Origin: Solanum dulcamara | Taxonomy: Eukaryota > Streptophyta > Magnoliopsida > Solanales > Solanaceae | NCBI RefSeq assembly: GCF_947179165.1 | Contig: NC_077240.1 | Coordinates: forward strand, 53,282,001 to 53,346,000 | Direction of reading: 5' to 3' | DNA length: 64,000 nucleotides | Shown: in pieces, positions 58,323 through 64,000 of the stretch | How positions within the stretch are numbered: position 1 is the first letter of the stretch | Layout: each line of letters starts with the position of its first letter | Translations under genes and position numbers: made by a program | The notes under the pieces: model-generated | The model's database searches: none | Told to the model about the DNA's origin: nothing | The model's input: only the letters and a program-made list of their open reading frames with translations

Positions 58323-61300
58323 TGTTACACCTTACCCTTTTAAACTCAGAATGTCTCATAAGTTCTTTGGACATTACCATATAAACCGTATATGCTACGA
58401 CACTATCAAATGACTCCAACGAAGGGAGGATGTGATACCCCGTGGTACAGAAGGTTGGAAGGGGAATCATAAGAATCCGGAAGGAATAGAAGGCAAAGCA
58501 ACGAGTCGTAGGACTCGACTTATCTACGTAAGCTACTAATTTAGAAATCTTACATACGTGAGTTACTTGACTACATACCAAGCTTGCGTAGCAAGGGTTT
58601 CATAGGCTCTTAAAGTGAGACAAGATTACGAACAAGATTACGAACCCATGGAAGGGAAATAATGAAACGACGCACCTACTTGAAGCAAGTAGGTGACTCA
58701 CCTACTTGACACATTGCAGCACGTGATAGGTACACGTGGAAGCATATGAGAGTGACATGTGGCAGCAGGTGACACACCTTGGGGTGGACCCCCACCTGCC
58801 ACGTGGCAACCATGGATAGGTTGCATGGATGAAGTGGCCCAATGAGAGTTTGACACATGTCACCCTTAGGGGATGACACGTGTCACTTCTAATAAGGATA
58901 TATATATGTTACTTTTGATGACTAAGTCATCTTATTATCCTTTTACACTTAGAAAAAAATAAGAGAGAATTGAGAGAAAACTTGAGAGAACAAAGAGGAG
59001 GAGCTACGGGTTGGTCCAAAAGAAAAGGTACTTCTGTTAGTAATATTAGCATAACTCCCTCTGTATAGCTCCATTTCGAGTGATTCAAGATATTTTGGAA
59101 AGATATTGCATAGGGATATAACTTTAATTTAGCCTATAAAACCCAGTTTTTCTTTTATCATCCCGAAAAATGGTGATGAAGTATGGGGGAGGTGCTGCCC
59201 AGATTTCGTTTTGGAAATCCTACACAGACTGCTGTTGGTATTTTGGGCATATCTCTTAGTAAACAATTGTTGTAGGGATGATTCTAAATGGTATGCGACC
59301 TTGAGACACATGTTTACAACTTTCCTTGAGGCCACAAATCCTGTTTCCGTCAATTACCCCTTCGAAACTAAGAGACAATACGATACAGTAAGCTGCGCAG
59401 AATTCACGTTTTGACAACTTTGGCGAGTTTTGGCCAATTTCGGGTAAGATAAGGTTTCTCCTTTCAATTTGGAGTTTATCGTGTTTTTAATAAGGGTATT
59501 ATATGTCATTTAAGTTGCTGAAAATGTAAAACCACAATAGAAATGTTTGACGTTGAAGACAATGTAAAATTGAAGTTGTCATAGAGGAATTGTAATCGAA
59601 ATGAGGCGTTATGTGTGTGGAGGATGCTTCTGGTTGTGTGGTGCGTGTTTCAGGGTCTAAATATGTTCTAAATAAGGTGGGGGAGCTGCTGGTTTCAGCC
59701 ACACGACCCTCCTCTCCGCACGATTTAAAGCTTTTACGAAATAAAGGCTAAAGACCCTATTTTAATATCGTAATGTTAAGAAAGTTGTTTGGAGCCTATG
59801 TTATATAATGTTGACATGTTTTATGTGTATATGAGTTGCAGGTTATTGTTGTTGGTTGGCTGTAGTGATTAAGGATAGAATTGGGAAATCGGATAGGGCA
59901 AGTTATAGAGGAGATGCTGCCCGAATTCCATTAACTTCTTAACTAGTTAATAAACTAGTCGAGACTAGTCGAGAAAGGAGAATAAGAAGTTGGTTCCTGT
60001 GGGTGCTTGGTTGTGGATTTGGAAGCTGGAAAGTTGAAGGTTACTAATATTAGTATTACCTTCGTGTTAAATAGGTTCAGAGGACGACGTGACATGTCGG
60101 GCTAAAAGCAGTCGACCAGAGGTATGTAAAGCTTTCTTGTGGCATGTTTTGGTATAAGCACGTACACTTATCTTTCTTTCCTTTTAGCAAGTTTTAGCCT
60201 TAAGTGAATTGTATGTGGAATGTGGGAATAATTCCATTCCCAGAACACCAGGTATGCCCCATAATCCCTAACTACAGTTAAGTGTTAACACCCCTACAAG
60301 GATTGAGTATTACCTGTTAAGGCTTCTACGTGCTAAAGAATAGTGTATGGGAAACTATGTTTCCCTTCTCTTGATATGTATTTGGTACGAAAGTGAGATT
60401 TGAATGCCATAGTGGCTCACCGAGCCCTATAATGGGCCGGGTATGAAATATGTGTATGAAGGTCATCTAAAACAAGGTACAGACTACATAAAACTTATTC
60501 TCTTTCTTCTTTTGGGCATGTCTTTGTCTTTGTTGTAAGTTGAATAAGATCCGAGCTCTGGGGTAACTCCATCCTCAAACATCTCTTATTTACTTCTAAA
60601 TATAGAACTCCTACAGTAGTCGAACTATTTCCCTGGAAACTTTTATATGTTAAAAAGGTAACAAATGTACAGGCTCCAAGTCTTACAGACTATTTGTTAA
60701 CAAATGATTCTGGTTCCATAAGCGATTTGGCTTTACTTTAGTACATGTCTAGGAGCCCCGAGATTATAATTGATATTGCCCATAATGGCATTTAGAAGCC
60801 ACTCGAGATTACTACACTACTATTCGAGTCCTCCGACAAAATTTTAATCTTCTTATACGGTCAAGTCTCTAATAATGATTTAAATTGCATATAGTTACTC
60901 ACTACTCTACTCGTGTATATTGTAACACTTCTTTCCTTGAGTCCCGGGCCAGGATATGTTCTCGTGCACAGTTCACTCCATCATTCCCTGAGTCCCTCAA
61001 TAGAGGGCCAGGATACGTGTATAGATATATGATGATGTGTTGTAATAAGGTGGTGATGGCACTGGGGCCATGATGGTTTTACAGAGATGATTCACCGGAC
61101 CCCCGAAAGGGCGGGCTATATGATACGATTCGAACATGCATGTTTTTGTAATTCACAAAGTACAGGTACAGGTTTCTGATTTGACATTTTATCCCCTACT
61201 TTTCTATTTTGGATATACCTCTAGTTGTACTATGTTACGTTTTACATACTCAGTACATATATCGTACTGACCCCCTTTCTCGGGGGGCTGCGTTCATGCC

Positions 61301-61773
61301 CGCAGGTACATATACAGATTTTGGGAGTCCGTCAGCTTAGGATTCCATGCAGCTCAGTTGGAAGAGGCTCCATTGTATCGAGGCCTAGTTTTTGGTACTG
61401 TCCACAGATGTATAAAAATTATTTCATCCATTCAGGGGTACGGCGGGGGCCCTGTCCCGCCATATGTTGTCATTTATATGTTTAGAGGTCTGCAGACATG
61501 TATATGTGGGTTGTGTATGTCAGTTTGATTCAGCTGGGTCTACATAATATATGATATATGTTATTATGTTATGGCAGCCTTGTCGGCTTGCGTGCCCTAT
61601 CGTGTTGTGGTACAAACGAAAAGGGCTACAGGTTTATGAAAATGTTATCGCCCAATGGGGCTTTGTTACATGATACTGTTTATTTACAGTTCAATGTGAC
61701 CACAGCTGATAGATATGTATACGGGGGGTCCAGATCGGACCCCAGTCACGGCTTACGGGGTTCGGTCGTGACA
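58323..61773 (+). repeat. E5 second LTR (3451 bp), shared by both units
   Basis: Preceded by a polypurine tract and followed by a primer-binding site, so it is both 3' and 5' LTR. Promoter block 58713-58908, three-hairpin module 61241-61309, end GGTCGTGACA at 61773. Confidence 0.94.
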
Positions 61774-61777
61774 GAAA

Positions 61778-61789
61778 TGGTATCAGAGC
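61778..61789 (+). other. Primer-binding site of E5, second unit
   Basis: TGGTATCAGAGC after GAAA, where the first unit has GAAG. Confidence 0.92.
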
Positions 61790-63285
61790 AGTTCGTCCTT
61801 GGATTGTCTGCAGACCGTGTCTAGTAGAGTCTTGTTTATCGGTGTGTTGCTCGTCACATCCATAAACAGGAAGCTACAGGATATTTAGGATGTTACCTTT
61901 CTTCTACATCTAAGATCGTGCTTTAGATCCGAGTCATAGGAAAAATTCTTTATACTAACCTTGGATCTTAACAGAAGGACGACACCAACAAAAGGAGGTA
62001 ATTGACAACATGGGACATCATGAAGCACGCAGGTAAGTAAAGTGAAGGCACGGAAGATATCCGTTTGGTAAGGTAGTGAAGTATTATTGAAATGTAAAGT
62101 TGAAACCTGAAAGGAAGGCAAACAGGAAATGCCACAGATGCAGTTTGAAGTTGGACATACGAGGTAAGTCCAGTATTTTTATATTACTATTAATATTGAA
62201 AGCTCCGTGTGGCTGCGATATGAGATGACGTTGAAAGCCCTGTGTGGCTGTGATATGATATGTGTATATATATATGTTGGCCCTGTGAGGCATTGTAGGT
62301 ATTTTCTGCGTGCAGGTTTTGGGATAAGTAAGAAATATAGCGGGAACTCTGTCGAAATTTTCCCAGAATAAGGAAAAGGAAATGAAGCATAGATTTTTGA
62401 GATGCCCGAGAAATTGATACCAAATACCCCTGCCGTGTTTAACTAAAACAGTAAGAGGTATCCTTCAGGTCGCCGACAAGGGTCACCCTTTCTACTTGAA
62501 GAATTTTATTTCGGAGGAACAAAAGCTTAATTAAGTAGTAAAGTTTAGATTACGGTATCTCCAGCCGTATTTGTATTGTAGGAATATACACAGAGGGCTC
62601 AGAATGAAGGATAAGATGTCCCGCGAATGAGTTTCACTCTTTTGAAAAAATACCAAGCCCTCAACTCCTAATTGTAAATTAGATGAATTGTTCATAACTC
62701 AAGGATAAACTCAGAAGGAGACCAGGTAGGTCAAGTACTAAAAAAAGTACTGTGATGTTTAAGAGGTTCTGATTCCTTTCAACAATGGTTGGAAAATGAT
62801 GTACGATAATAGTTTATAATTTGCCACCGACTAATTGGGGAAAAAACCTCTAATAGAAGTACCTCAAAGAGATGTCAGGAACCAAATATATATACGAACA
62901 AAAAGGGGGATATATAAGTATCAATTAAATAGTGTGATACGAGTATGCAAGGATAAAGTGAGACTACTAATAAGGCGCCATTAGTAGCGGCTAACTAAGT
63001 TAAAAGTCTGCGTTGAGTACGCAATAAGAGTATGGAGCTTAAGATACAAAAAAATAACGCGGGTACACCACGTCACCCCAAAAATAGTGGAACCCTCAAG
63101 GGACGAGGATGGCAAACTTAAAGAATAATTGGAACAACTTCCATTCATCCCAAGAAACAAAGGATATAGGTTAGGACAAAGCCACTACTTTAAGAAAACC
63201 TGGAATAGTTATTCCCAAAATACTAGTACCGCCTAATTGAAATTGGAATGACTACAAGTACATACAGAGGAAAGCACGAGTACCC

Positions 63286-63300
63286 TCTAAAGGGGGGAAG
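63286..63300 (+). other. Second, internal polypurine-like tract (E5, second unit)
   Basis: TCTAAAGGGGGGAAG, same as 56101-56115. Confidence 0.7.
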
Positions 63301-64000
63301 TTAATGAGAAAATGGCAAAAGTAAGGTGAAGGCAATCGATATGGTAATATATTTGAGATGGACGTCTAAACTTCAATAAGATATCCTGCCAAACCAAGTT
63401 AGAAAAGTCTGGAAGCCACCAGTAATTGAACGGAAGCTAGAATGCTACATAAGGCAGCGTTGAGAAGGTTGTGACGAGACCCTAAACAACAAAACACTAG
63501 AAGGCGTCTGCATATAAAAACAAAAGGGTGTAAGCAAGAAAGGATGTCGAATGAATTAAGAAACACTATGAAGGATAATGATAACATGCTAGATCAAAAG
63601 CCAAAATGTTAACTATAGAGTTGGTCGCAAATAATGTTGCGATAGATATATAACCAAGGACAAAGGAATAAAAAGTCTTCTGTGGTAGAAAATGAAAAGG
63701 GCACAAAGTGAATCGAGGATAGGGAAGCGTATATGTCAAATTCCTTTAAATCTATGCCAGGTAATAATAGACAGGGGTCAAAGCGGCTCCAAAGGTCACT
63801 ATATGAAAGAACTTTAGCGCTACTCAATAGCCCACCCTAAAGAATGGGTGCGTACAGAAAGGGGGGGGATACAATAGGGGAAGTAAAACCAAAATGACCA
63901 AAAAAGGAGATGGTCATAGCGGAACTAAAGGTCTACGCCGATACTGGTCGCAAGATAACAAAGGAAGGATAGGGCAAAACATAAAGACTCGCGAGACAAC

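Larger units (their letters stand above)
51140..64000 (+). mobile_element. E5: tandem LTR-internal-LTR-internal array, right end off window
   Basis: LTR 51140-54590, internal 54591-58322, LTR 58323-61773, internal 61774 onward. Both LTRs are 3451 bp and are followed by primer-binding sites, so the middle LTR is shared. The repeat period is 7183 bp. The first five bases of flank on the left are GTAAT. The two LTRs agree at an estimated 98 percent by eye, not evenly distributed (more differences in the first 150 bp). Such arrays usually arise by unequal recombination between LTRs. The type is the same as E1 and E3. Confidence 0.92.
61774..64000 (+). other. E5 internal region, second unit (cut by window edge)
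   Basis: Nearly the same as 54591-56815. It contains the second polypurine-like tract at 63286-63300. The window ends about 60 bases before the expected 5S-like segment. Small frames such as 63399-63587 and 63609-63827 recur from the first unit without any recognisable domain. Confidence 0.9.

Overview
This window is repetitive DNA from a plant nuclear genome. I see no functional protein-coding gene. Essentially every base belongs to long-LTR Ty3/gypsy-type retrotransposons of one extended group. LTRs are about 3.1-3.8 kb and begin TGTTACACC and end GTCGTGACA or GTCATGACA. The primer-binding site TGGTATCAGAGC, complementary to initiator tRNA-Met, follows four bases after the LTR. The polypurine tract AAAGGGGGGAAGGA sits directly before the 3' LTR. 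Short, broken stretches of integrase and a chromodomain-like tail place the group in the plant chromoviruses, probably the Tekay/Del clade. The LTR style resembles Solanaceae genomes, but that host guess is from memory and is weak.

Layout. (1) 1-8000: element E1, minus strand, its 3' LTR cut by the window edge, sitting in an older plus-strand LTR whose end is 8001-9170. (2) 9171-14183: mosaic of truncated LTR pieces in both orientations, one carrying five copies of a 27-bp hairpin repeat. (3) 14184-23657 and 46107-48515: chain LTR, internal region, truncated LTR, internal region, LTR (the second part is E4, plus strand). (4) 23658-46101: element E2, minus strand, inserted into E4 with target duplication GGATA. 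(5) 27909-39008: element E3, minus strand, inserted into E2 with target duplication TATTG. Its two 3535-bp LTRs differ at only about three positions by eye, so it is very young. (6) 48516-51139: an LTR fragment with an internal 750-bp tandem duplication. (7) 51140-64000: array E5, plus strand, organised LTR-internal-LTR-internal with a period of 7183 bp, running off the window.

These elements look non-autonomous. Even the youngest copy has no long ORF in its 4-kb internal region, only multiply frameshifted pol remnants. They were presumably mobilised by proteins from a related autonomous element. The most unusual feature is a 5S rRNA-derived segment inside the internal region of all five elements whose middle is visible. 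In E1, E3 and E5 it is antisense to the element; in E2 and E4 it is sense, at a different position and closer to genuine 5S. Other conserved modules are a second polypurine tract deep in the internal region, a G-box palindrome cluster upstream of a TATA run, a splice-donor-like site just downstream of it, and a run of three GC-rich hairpins in the 3' part of the LTR.
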